Assembly (NCBI GenBank): GCA_017545165.1
Contig: JAFWQQ010000017.1
Location: forward strand, 1 to 64,000
Direction: 5' to 3'
DNA from: Oscillospiraceae bacterium
GTDB lineage: Bacteria; Bacillota; Clostridia; Oscillospirales; Oscillospiraceae
DNA length: 64,000 bases
The translations under genes were made by a program, and so were the position numbers. The number at the start of each line of letters is the position of its first letter. Position 1 is the first letter of the stretch. Under the pieces are notes generated by a model. That model was not told the DNA's origin, searched no databases, and worked only from the letters and a program-made list of their open reading frames with translations. Positions 1 to 6,866 of the stretch are shown here, piece after piece.

Positions 1-140
1 AAGAGACTCGTACAAGCAGGATACTACAGCATCCTTGACCGGTACGAGTCTCTGCACTTATGCGGTTGAACCGCCGTGTACGGAACCGTACGCACGGTGG
101 TGTGAGAGGTCGGGGCCTACTCAGCCCCTCCTACTCGATT
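1..140 (+). mobile_element. 3' end of a group II intron (end of domain IV, domains V and VI)
   Basis: The window opens inside a group II intron. A domain V-like hairpin lies at 70-101: a 9-bp lower stem (70-78 with 93-101), a 2-nt bulge at 91-92 and a short upper stem with a small GA-type loop. It is followed by a domain VI-like stem (112-116 with 124-128) with an unpaired A near 133 as branch-point candidate. The 3' end should fall at about 138-140 (CTACTCGAT). Positions 2-13 and 42-53 form a perfect 12-bp inverted repeat. The reverse transcriptase/maturase gene would lie to the left of the window. The fold was judged by eye and the exact 3' boundary is approximate. Confidence 0.7.
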
Positions 141-157
141 TTTCGTTCACAGAAAGT

Positions 158-207
158 TATCGTTTGTTTTTGAGGGTATCGTTTGTTTTTGGAGTAATCG
201 TTTGTTT
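158..207. repeat. Three short tandem repeats, about 19-bp period
   Basis: The motif TATCGTTTGTTTTTG starts at 158 and 177, and a variant AATCGTTTGTTT starts at 196, so the unit repeats every 19 bp. Repeats of this size and spacing are typical of the ends of IS21-family elements, but no istA or istB gene is visible here. This may be an end remnant left next to the intron insertion; that origin is inference. Confidence 0.5.
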
Positions 208-275
208 GTCCTATCCGGGATATAAACTACGATATATGATTCAAAATCTTCTTGCGCAGGGCTTTTTTGCTGCAA

Positions 276-845
276 TTATGAAAGTCCGCCGCCTTTCAGC
301 AGAAATCTGAGCTGATCCAGAATATCTTCCTGCGTACAATCCAATTGTCCTGTGATCCATTCGCTCAGCAGGTTGACAATCCCGCCGGCAAAAAAGTTGA
401 TGCGGATACGGTAGGACGAGGAGGTTCGCACCTTTTCCGGAACCTTGTCATTCGCCTGCATGTACTGTTCGAACAGCAGCTTGGTTTTGTCCAGGAACGC
501 TTTAGAGCCGTCTGACATCAGCAGGATACAGTAAAACTCCCGACCACTCTTCAGAAAGTCAATCAGTTGCCGGAGAACCGGGGTCGGATTGCTGAAGAAA
601 GTATTGTAGTCAAATTCCTCCAGAATATGGAACATTTCCGCGCAGATATCGTTCTCAATGGACTCCATCAGCCCGCGCACATCCGGATAGTGCTTATAAA
701 ACGTGGCTCGATTGATATCCGCCAGCGTGACGATATCGGTCACCGTGATCTTGTTGTATTCCTTCTGCTTCAACAATTCTGTGAATGCCTCTTTGATCCA
801 TCGCTTCGAGCGCAATGAGGATTTATATTCTTTCTTTTCTCCCAT
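276..845 (-). CDS. TetR/AcrR family transcriptional regulator
   Basis: This 189-aa one-component repressor has an N-terminal helix-turn-helix at about residues 10-55, including KITVTDIVTLADINRATFYK, which is the classic TetR recognition helix region. The C-terminal half matches the variable ligand-binding domain in length. The start at 845 is preferred because GGAGGT lies 5 nt upstream; an ORF extension to 935 has no comparable site and would run over the operator. A perfect palindrome and a sigma-A-type promoter lie directly upstream, which suggests autoregulation. Before the IS110 insertion the gene was the divergent neighbour of the oleate hydratase gene, so a fatty acid may be the ligand; that is inference. 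Confidence 0.9.
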   Translation of the reverse strand: MGEKKEYKSSLRSKRWIKEAFTELLKQKEYNKITVTDIVTLADINRATFYKHYPDVRGLMESIENDICAEMFHILEEFDYNTFFSNPTPVLRQLIDFLKSGREFYCILLMSDGSKAFLDKTKLLFEQYMQANDKVPEKVRTSSSYRIRINFFAGGIVNLLSEWITGQLDCTQEDILDQLRFLLKGGGLS

Positions 846-875
846 GGGACCTCCAAAAACCGTTAATCTCCACTG

Positions 876-897
876 AACTGTTGACGTTTCAACAGTT
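876..897. promoter_or_regulatory. Perfect palindromic operator upstream of tetR
   Basis: AACTGTTGA, a CGTT spacer, then TCAACAGTT: a perfect 9-4-9 inverted repeat between the tetR promoter (-10 at 934-939) and its start codon. Size and symmetry fit a TetR dimer site. Binding by the adjacent TetR protein is inferred. Confidence 0.65.
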
Positions 898-933
898 TGG
901 CGCGGATTGCTGATTGCCTCTTTCTGTTTTTTC

Positions 934-961
934 ATTATACTGGACTTGCAAGCAAAAGCAA
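934..961 (-). promoter_or_regulatory. Sigma-A-type promoter of tetR
   Basis: On the minus strand, TTGCTT (956-961) is followed after 16 bp by TATAAT (934-939). The -35 box overlaps the left arm of a second perfect inverted repeat, CAAAAGCAACA at 953-963 with its complement at 984-994 (11-bp arms, 20-bp spacer). That repeat could be another regulatory site shared with the ancestral divergent oleate hydratase promoter. Confidence 0.55.
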
Positions 962-1125
962 CAATTATCTGTTTTTGTATATCTGTTGCTTTTGAAAACA
1001 GAAAGACTAACTATTAAAAGTCAATCCCCAAAAGAGAAGAAGTTGTGAATTGGTAGACGGTGAAAAAAGGGCATGAAAACCGGAGCGTCGCCAAGGGCGC
1101 CCTGTGAGAAAAGAGCGAGAAAAGA

Positions 1126-2304
1126 TCAAGCAGACTGAAACGCCTTGCCTGAGGTCTGTAGTGCAAAGATGAGCCGTACGAGCTTCTTGGCAGCGTGAGA
1201 GATTGCGACGTTATAGTGTTTGCCCTCAGCTCGCTTTCTGGCGAGATAAGCAGCGAAGGACGGTTCCCAGTGACAGACGAATTTCGTCGCGTTAAAAAGG
1301 GCGTATCGCAGGTAACGTGAACCTCGCTTTTCCATGTGAGCATAAGTACCGGTAGCCTTTAGCTTCCCAGATTCGTAAGTAGACGGTGAAAGGCCGGCGT
1401 AGGCCAGGAGCTTATCCGACGAGTCGAAACGGGAGAAGTCACCGATCTCGGCCAGAATCATGGCTCCCATGCGGTAGCTGATGCCAGGAATAGTAAGGAT
1501 CGGCGGAGCCATCTCGTCAATGATCGCTTTAATGGCGGCTTCAATCTCGTCGATCTCCTTGTCCAGTTCACGGATCAGCCGAATTGTGTGCTGAAGCTCC
1601 AAAGACTTGGCGGGCATAGCAGAGCCGACGGAGCGCCTGGCAGCCTCGCGGATCTCCACAGCCTTGTCCCGATCATAGCGGCCTCTGGACGCGTCTGTCA
1701 GGACGGCCTTGAAGTGCGTGAGGTGGGCGTCGGCAATTTGCCTGGCACTGGGAAACTCGGCGAGCATGGCATAGACAGACGCCATATGAAGCGACGGAAC
1801 AAGCGTTTCCAATTCCGGGAACAGGATATTGACCAGACGGGAAACGGATTGCTTGAGTTGCGCACGCTCGTTAACCTTGCCGAATCTGTATCTTGTGAGT
1901 GACTTTAGTTCCTCATTGTGGTATGCTGTGTCTGTGTAGGACTTGAGGTCCACATCAGACATGAGCATAGATGCAATCGTCCGCGCGTCAATACGATCTG
2001 TCTTGGTTTGGCGAAGACTGAGGCTTTTTCGGTAGAGATTGGTGTGCAGTGGGTTGATGAGAAAGGTGTGCAGACCGTTCTCAAGAAGAAACCCGAGGAT
2101 GTTGTAGCTGTAGTGTCCGGTAGCCTCAAGCCCTACTTTTATGTTGTCTGTAGGGCGGGCACAAGACCGGATCGTCTGTAAGAGCAACTCAAAACCGTCC
2201 CTGTTGTTGGCAATGGTGAACACATCGGCCAGCACTTCACCTTCCGAACTGAGGATAAAGCAGTCGTGCTTGTCCTTTGCCACATCAATTCCAACGCAAA
2301 CCAT
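1126..2304 (-). CDS. IS110 family transposase (DEDD recombinase)
   Basis: This 392-aa enzyme recombines DNA for the element. The N-terminus carries the family signature GIDVAKDKHDCF, the first acidic motif of the RuvC-like DEDD domain. EATGHY (about residue 75) and DRIDARTIA (about residue 115) follow. The C-terminal Transposase_20 domain includes LLTIPGI-type and LAYAGLSP-type motifs (about residues 270-310), and the conserved serine region lies near SPSTYESG. The start at 2304 has GGAGGT 6 nt upstream; longer in-frame extension would run into the putative bridge RNA. The length is normal for the family and the frame is intact, so it is probably active. Confidence 0.93.
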   Translation of the reverse strand: MVCVGIDVAKDKHDCFILSSEGEVLADVFTIANNRDGFELLLQTIRSCARPTDNIKVGLEATGHYSYNILGFLLENGLHTFLINPLHTNLYRKSLSLRQTKTDRIDARTIASMLMSDVDLKSYTDTAYHNEELKSLTRYRFGKVNERAQLKQSVSRLVNILFPELETLVPSLHMASVYAMLAEFPSARQIADAHLTHFKAVLTDASRGRYDRDKAVEIREAARRSVGSAMPAKSLELQHTIRLIRELDKEIDEIEAAIKAIIDEMAPPILTIPGISYRMGAMILAEIGDFSRFDSSDKLLAYAGLSPSTYESGKLKATGTYAHMEKRGSRYLRYALFNATKFVCHWEPSFAAYLARKRAEGKHYNVAISHAAKKLVRLIFALQTSGKAFQSA

Positions 2305-2314
2305 GATGATACCT

Positions 2315-2520
2315 CCAGAATAAAGATTTATGATGCTGCATCCACAGAACACTTTGCCTTGTAACCTTGTTCCACATAAACCGTCTGGCGGTATCTAACT
2401 GATTAACAATTCTGCAAAGGGCTGTGGTCGGAGCCTTTCTTGAACCGTCGTGCGGTAGGATGAACCACCAATCCACAGCATCCCTTGCAGTGTAGCACAT
2501 GACCTTGGAGAGGGTCACTA
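2315..2520 (-). ncRNA. Candidate IS110 bridge RNA
   Basis: The non-coding DNA upstream of the recombinase folds as expected for an IS110 bridge RNA. There is a 5' hairpin (2513-2517 with 2500-2504). It is followed by a long stem made of two helices (2482-2490 with 2412-2421, and 2473-2478 with 2422-2427) enclosing a roughly 45-nt loop, a possible target-binding loop. A second, weaker stem-loop region follows toward 2320, a possible donor-binding loop. IS110-group elements are known to encode such RNAs between the left end and the recombinase gene. The fold was made by eye and the loop assignments are inference. Confidence 0.55.
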
Positions 2521-2532
2521 AAAACTACTACT

Positions 2533-2538
2533 CTATAA
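2533..2538 (+). promoter_or_regulatory. -10 box remnant of the ohyA promoter
   Basis: TATAAT lies 8 bp before the ohyA ATG, close for a normal leader. No good -35 box is found at the proper distance in the present IS110-flanked context, nor in a simple reconstruction without the element. The site may be fortuitous. Confidence 0.25.
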
Positions 2539-2545
2539 TACAAGG

Positions 2546-4309
2546 ATGAAAACCATGAAACAGTTTGACAATGTCCGGGCGCACAAGCCCGAGGGGATCG
2601 AAGAGAGAAAGGCGTACATCGTAGGCGGCGGCATCGCTGGCCTGGCCGCGGCCGTGTTCCTGATCGACGACTGCTACGTCCCCGGCGAAAACATCACGAT
2701 CTACGACCAGCTCCCCGTCTTCGGCGGTTCGATGGACGCCGCGAAGATCGGCGAGGGACAGTACACCGACCGTGGCGAGCGAGAGCTGGAACCCTACATG
2801 GAATGCCTGTGGTACCTGTGCAACAAGGTCCCGTCCCTGTACACACCGGGCCGCACGATCACCGAGGAGACCGTGGACGTCAACAAGGAAGACCGCATCG
2901 ACGCCAAGGCGCGGCTCCTGGTCAACCGCGGGCAGCTCTGGGAGGGCGCCAACAAGTTCAAGATGAGTCCCAAGTTCTCCCGGAAGATGATGGACATGAT
3001 CGCCATGCCGGAACAGAAGCTGGACGGCATGAGCATCGAGTAGTACTTCGGCGACACCTTTGAAGAATACAAGAACAACCCGGCCCGGCAGTGCTTCCGC
3101 ACGATGCCGGCCTTCAAGGAGTATCACAGCGTGATCGAGATGAAGCGCTACATGGTCCGCTTCCTGCAGCTCCAGCCGCGCATGGAAAAGCTCGACGGCA
3201 TCCTGCACACCAAGTATAACGAGTTCGATTCCATCATCGACCCCATCCTGCACTGGCTGCGGGACAAGGGCGTGCGCTTCGTCCCCGGCACGGTCGTCAC
3301 CGACCTGGTGATGGATGATGGCTGCACGGCGGTCACCGCCATCGTCGGGCAAACCGACGGCAGGGAATTCACCGTCCCGGTCGCGGAAAAGGACATGGTC
3401 ATCTCCACGCTCGGCTCCATGACGCAGAACTCCACCGCGGGCGACAACACCCACCCGGTCGTCACGGATCGTCAGCTCCGGAAGGGCTTCTTCAGCGTGT
3501 GGGAAAAGCTGGCCGCGCGGGATGAGAAGTTCGGCCATCCCGAGAAGTTCACCACGAGCATTGACAAGACCAAGTGGATGAGCGCGATGGTGACCGTGAA
3601 GGGCTACAAGCAGTTCGTCGCCTCCATCCGCGAAAAATACGGCTACGCTCCCGGAAGCCACACCGGTGCGATCTCTTTCATCGACTCCGGCTGGGACATT
3701 ACGGTTGCGATCTACGACAAATACTACGCCGCGCAGGCGGAGGACGAGGACGTATTCTGGTTCGACGGCCTCTGGGGCGAGAGAAACGGCGATTATATCA
3801 AAAAGCCCATGGATCAGTGTACCGGAGAGGAAGTGTTGCAGGAGTTCCTGTACCATCTGGACATGCTGAACTGCTACGACGAACTGATCAATCACAGTTA
3901 TGTGTCACTGACCATGATGCCCTACATCACCTCGCAGTTTATGCCGCGCAACAGCAAGGGCGACCGGCCGCGCGTCATCCCCGAGGGAAGCAAAAACTAT
4001 GCCTTCATTGGGCAGTATGTGGAGCTGGACGGCGATGTGGTCTTCACCGTGGAGACCAGCGTCCGCACCGCGATGATGGCGGCCTACGGCCTGACCGGGA
4101 TCGACCGCAAGGTGCTGCCGCTGTATCAGGGACAGTACGATGTACGTTGGCTGGTCATGTGCATGAAGAAGATGCTGGACACGGACACGATCACGCTTAG
4201 AGATCTGCCGGAAATCAATCCCTTCAGATTGAAAAAGGATATCCAGGGCATCCTGAACTTCGTCAACGCCACGCCCACGATCAGTTGGGACGATCCTAAG
4301 CTGTATTAA
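2546..4309 (+). pseudogene. ohyA: Oleate hydratase, interrupted by an in-frame amber codon
   Basis: The family hydrates cis-9 double bonds of unsaturated fatty acids (myosin-cross-reactive antigen family, FAD-dependent). An N-terminal Rossmann motif, YIVGGGIAGLAAA, is at about residue 24, and family blocks such as YDQLPVFGGSMD follow. The reading frame runs 587 codons from 2546 to TAA at 4307-4309, a normal family length, but codon 166 is TAG (3041-3043) within IE-stop-YFGDTF. There is no frameshift and the downstream 401 codons remain open and conserved. A recent nonsense mutation is the simplest reading; suppression or recoding is possible. The gene is GC-rich and bounded by IS110 and repeat DNA, consistent with transfer. 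Confidence 0.85.
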
Positions 4310-4370
4310 TAACTGAATCAAGAAATACGCATTGAAAAACAAGAATCTGCAATTTGGGACCCCTTGCCGT

Positions 4371-4422
4371 AAAATGCTCCCCCTTGGGCGAAAATGCACC
4401 CCTAAACCGAAAATGCACCCCC
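4371..4422. repeat. Three tandem AAAATGC(T/A)CCCC repeats
   Basis: Copies begin at 4371, 4391 and 4410, a 19-20-bp period. As with the repeats at 158-207, the pattern resembles multiple terminal repeats of IS21-family elements. No transposase gene is present nearby, so if this origin is right it is a relic end. Confidence 0.45.
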
Positions 4423-4460
4423 GGGTCAGGCTTCTATCAATGAAGTCTTCGGAACACAGA

Positions 4461-4680
4461 AAAAACCGTTCCGAAAGGAACAGTTTTTTCAATGATATTC
4501 GCCTTCGGCGAGTGAAATCGCTTTGCGGTGAAATTCGGCTTACGGCGAGTAATATTTCGCTGTGTGCAGTTTGAAAGGCGAATATCACCTTGCGGCATCT
4601 CCGCAAAATATCACGTATTCCGTCAGGCAAACATATCACATCGAGCGCGAGCGAGAAATAACACTTCTTCATAGTCTTTT
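4461..4680. repeat. Palindrome-rich intergenic repeat
   Basis: It starts with a strong hairpin (4461-4489, GAAA loop, T-rich 3' side). The left half repeats TGATATT/GTGAAAT-like words separated by small hairpins such as CGCCTTCGGCG; the right half repeats the complementary AATATCAC words. The whole element is therefore an imperfect inverted repeat. A minus-strand ORF across its right edge (4623-4820) looks like part of the repeat, not a gene. It resembles dispersed repeats of gut Clostridia; family membership is inference. Confidence 0.45.
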
Positions 4681-4733
4681 GTGGTTTTGAATCCTCCGGT
4701 CAGATACGCAGCTCCTTCTTTTCCACTACCCGC

Positions 4734-4761
4734 TTGCAAAATCAGGTGTTTCCGGTATACT
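4734..4761 (+). promoter_or_regulatory. Sigma-A-type promoter of the esterase gene
   Basis: TTGCAA (4734-4739), a 16-bp spacer and TATACT (4756-4761), about 35 bp before the ATG. Confidence 0.5.
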
Positions 4762-4795
4762 ATACGCATATACACGAAACCAAGGAGGCTTAACC

Positions 4796-5572
4796 ATGAT
4801 CGAAGAACAGCTTTTAACACTATCTTTTCCCTACCCCGAGAGAGGGGAGAGGCCGGTGCGCGTATTTGTTCCTGCCCACGAGGAAGGGGAGAGGCTGCCT
4901 GTGATCTATATGACCGACGGGCAGAACCTCTTTGACGTGGAGAGCTCCGGCTTCGGCTGCTGGTACACCCGGGAAGCCGTGAGAGACGAGAGAGAAAAGA
5001 GCGGGCGTGCCGCCATCATCGTCGGCATTCACAACGTGGACCCCTGGCGCGCAAACGAGCTTACGCCGAAATCCGTTGGAGAGATCCTGTGCCCTGAAGA
5101 GATCCGTCCCCAGGTGAAGCCGGGCGGGGAGATTTTCGACGACTTTGTGGTGAACAAAGTCAAGCCCTTCGTGGAAGCACATTTCCCCGTCAAAACAGGC
5201 AGGGACGATACCGCCTTCTGCGGCAGCTCCATGGGCGGGCTCCAGTCCTTCTTCACGGTTCTCTCTCACCCGGATCTGTTTTGCGCTGCAGGCGTCCTCT
5301 CCCCGGCCTTTCTGATCTATTCCGAGGCGGACATGCGCCGTTGGATCCACAGCGTACTGCGGGAGGAAAAGCCTTTCCTGTATCTGTTCAGCGGCGCCGC
5401 GGACGAGCTGGAAAAAAACATCCTTGCGTGCACGAAATGGACCGCCGCTATTTTGGAGGACTGCTACCCCAGCGAGAAGCTGAAGCTCGTGATCCAGCCG
5501 GAGCAACGGCACCACGAGACGGCCTGGGAGCCCATTTTCCGGGATTTTCTGCATATCTTTCTCATGAAATAA
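4796..5572 (+). CDS. Alpha/beta-hydrolase-fold esterase
   Basis: This 258-aa cytosolic protein is of the esterase D/enterochelin-esterase-like group. YMTDGQNLFD (about residue 38) forms the oxyanion region, GSSMGG (about residue 144) is the nucleophile elbow with the catalytic serine, and a late histidine lies in the QRHHETAW segment. There is no signal peptide. The start is supported by AAGGAGG upstream of ATG and a promoter. It stands alone between repeat DNA and the cotJ operon and ends at its own terminator. The substrate cannot be predicted; family candidates include acyl esters and siderophore esters. Confidence 0.82.
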   Translation: MIEEQLLTLSFPYPERGERPVRVFVPAHEEGERLPVIYMTDGQNLFDVESSGFGCWYTREAVRDEREKSGRAAIIVGIHNVDPWRANELTPKSVGEILCPEEIRPQVKPGGEIFDDFVVNKVKPFVEAHFPVKTGRDDTAFCGSSMGGLQSFFTVLSHPDLFCAAGVLSPAFLIYSEADMRRWIHSVLREEKPFLYLFSGAADELEKNILACTKWTAAILEDCYPSEKLKLVIQPEQRHHETAWEPIFRDFLHIFLMK

Positions 5573-5587
5573 ACCTGGTTTAAACCC

Positions 5588-5620
5588 ACGCCGGAGCTTT
5601 CCCGCTCCGGCGTTTTCTGT
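5588..5620 (+). terminator. Terminator after the esterase gene
   Basis: A perfect 10-bp stem (ACGCCGGAGC with its complement, 5588-5597 and 5604-5613) is followed by a T-rich tail. Confidence 0.85.
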
Positions 5621-5625
5621 TTTTC

Positions 5626-5652
5626 ACAATTGCTTATCGATCCTCATAGGAT
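5626..5652 (+). promoter_or_regulatory. Candidate mother-cell promoter of the cotJ operon
   Basis: CATAGGAT (5645-5652) fits the CATA-n3-T pattern of sigma-E and sigma-K -10 boxes; an AC dinucleotide at 5626-5627 is 17 bp upstream, as in sigma-K promoters. A CTGAGG-GTAT-CCTCAG hairpin follows at 5656-5671. cotJ operons are mother-cell expressed in Bacillus. The match is short. Confidence 0.35.
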
Positions 5653-5686
5653 GCTCTGAGGGTATCCTCAGATTGGGGGAATCGAA

Positions 5687-6133
5687 TTGAGCAATACTAT
5701 CGCTGCCGACGAGAGTTTCCGCACCGGCAGCTTACCTGATTATGCGGCTCTGGCCGGGGCTTACGTGCCTATGCAGAAGAGCGTGCTGCCACGCTATGAT
5801 GCGGGAAAGGCGCTTGCTCGAGGAACACTGTTTCCGGGACTGGATCTGCCCTTCATGAACCTGGTCAATCAGGAAATGGAGCAGACGCCCATGACCGAGA
5901 TGATGGCCATCGACTTTGTGGCCGACGAGCTTGAACTCTATCTGGACACTCACCGGATGGATCGTGAGGCCTTCGAGCTCTATCAAAGCATCCTGAAGCT
6001 TCAAAAAGAGGCCAGGGAACGCTTCGTGCGCCTGTGCGGGCCGATGTTGCAGAGCGATCAGATGGGTATGGATCGCTATGCCTGGCTGGATGCTCCCTGG
6101 CCCTGGGAACTGAGTGACAGAAGGGAGGGCTGA
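5687..6133 (+). CDS. CotJA-CotJB fusion spore coat protein
   Basis: This 148-aa protein joins two normally separate coat components. Residues about 15-65 are CotJA-like (DYAALAGAYVPMQ, then ARGTLFPGLDLPF). Residues about 68-145 are CotJB-like (MAIDFVADELELYLDTHRMD, then the PWPWE ending). The likely start is TTG at 5687 with GGGGG 7 nt upstream. It is followed after 4 nt by cotJC. CotJ proteins act together in the inner coat of the spore. The fusion is clear because both domain signatures are in one uninterrupted frame. Confidence 0.88.
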   Translation: MSNTIAADESFRTGSLPDYAALAGAYVPMQKSVLPRYDAGKALARGTLFPGLDLPFMNLVNQEMEQTPMTEMMAIDFVADELELYLDTHRMDREAFELYQSILKLQKEARERFVRLCGPMLQSDQMGMDRYAWLDAPWPWELSDRREG

Positions 6134-6137
6134 GCAG

Positions 6138-6737
6138 ATGTTTGTCTATGAAAAGAAGCTGCAGTATCCGGTGAAGATCGCCCGGCCTAACCCGAAGCTT
6201 GCTAAGGTCGTGATCAGCCAGGTAGGCGGACCGGATGGGGAGCTCGGCGCTTCCATGCGTTATCTCAACCAGCGGTATTCCATGCCCTACGACGAATTGA
6301 AGGGACTTCTGACCGACATCGGAACAGAAGAACTGGGACATCTGGAAATGGTTGCCGCCATCATTCACCAGCTGACCCGGGAGATGAGTATGGACGAAAT
6401 CATAAAGAGCGGACTGGACACCTATTTTGTGGACCACACTGCTGGGGTCTATCTCACAGCCGCCTCCGGCTTCCCTTGGAATGCCGCATCCATGGCGGTA
6501 AAGGGCGATGTGCTGGCAGATCTGAACGAGGATCTGGCGGCGGAGCAGAAGGCTCGTGTGACCTATGACAATATTCTTCGTCTCAGCGACGATCCTGACG
6601 TGAACAACGTGATCCGGTATCTGCGGGAGAGGGAAATCGTACACTATCAGCGCTTCGGCGAGGGACTGCGCCTGGCCATGGAGAAGATGAATCAGAAAAA
6701 CATGTATGTCGTGAATCCTTCCTTTGACAAGGGCTGA
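6138..6737 (+). CDS. cotJC: Spore coat protein CotJC, manganese catalase family
   Basis: This 199-aa ferritin-fold protein is related to manganese catalases. Metal-ligand-type segments are TDIGTEELGHLEMV (about residue 60) and EDLAAEQKARVTYDN (about residue 140), with a later EIVHYQRFGE helix. The start at 6138 is chosen because GGGAGGG lies 8 nt upstream and overlaps the end of the preceding gene; an ATG at 6114 lies inside that gene. The pair forms one operon closed by a terminator. It probably gives peroxide protection in the spore coat, as inferred from the family. Confidence 0.93.
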   Translation: MFVYEKKLQYPVKIARPNPKLAKVVISQVGGPDGELGASMRYLNQRYSMPYDELKGLLTDIGTEELGHLEMVAAIIHQLTREMSMDEIIKSGLDTYFVDHTAGVYLTAASGFPWNAASMAVKGDVLADLNEDLAAEQKARVTYDNILRLSDDPDVNNVIRYLREREIVHYQRFGEGLRLAMEKMNQKNMYVVNPSFDKG

Positions 6738-6752
6738 GAAAGAAATCGCAGT

Positions 6753-6785
6753 TCCCCCGGCCTCGCTGCCGGGGGCCTTTCTTTT
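6753..6785 (+). terminator. Terminator of the cotJ operon
   Basis: CCCCCGGC and GCCGGGGG pair around a short loop and are followed by CTTTCTTTTC. Confidence 0.8.
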
Positions 6786-6866
6786 CTCACAATTGGTGCT
6801 TGCATCCTGTGGCGTTTTCTGCTATGTATAGCAATAGACAAAGAACTTGGAAAGGACCATATTGAA

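Larger units (their letters stand above)
1010..2520 (-). mobile_element. IS110-family insertion sequence
   Basis: A single IS110-type recombinase gene is flanked by non-coding DNA: about 115 bp beyond its stop codon and about 215 bp upstream of its start. IS110 elements lack the terminal inverted repeats of DDE transposons, and none are seen. Both putative junctions contain ACTAA (about 1005-1009 and 2517-2521), which could be the shared core, but the exact ends are not certain. The element lies between the divergent tetR and ohyA genes and separates ohyA from upstream promoter DNA. Confidence 0.7.
4310..4795. other. Gene-free stretch with tandem repeats and a palindrome-rich repeat element
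   Basis: No supported gene lies between ohyA and the esterase. The stretch holds three 19-20-bp direct repeats (4371-4422), a strong hairpin (4461-4489) and a large repeat of alternating hairpins (about 4490-4680). The esterase promoter follows at its end. Confidence 0.6.

Noticed and set aside
158..207. Possible CRISPR-like array
   Set aside because: Only three copies with 4-5 bp between them and no cas genes; the pattern does not fit CRISPR.
3041..3043. Pyrrolysine at the amber codon of ohyA
   Set aside because: No pyl genes are in the window, and the position is not a known pyrrolysine site in this family. A nonsense mutation is simpler.
2528..3895. Long minus-strand ORF opposite oleate hydratase
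   Set aside because: It mirrors a GC-rich gene and has no recognisable domain. The plus strand has clear family motifs.
4623..4820. 65-aa minus ORF at the edge of the palindromic repeat
   Set aside because: It overlaps the repeat and the esterase promoter; it is better explained as repeat DNA.
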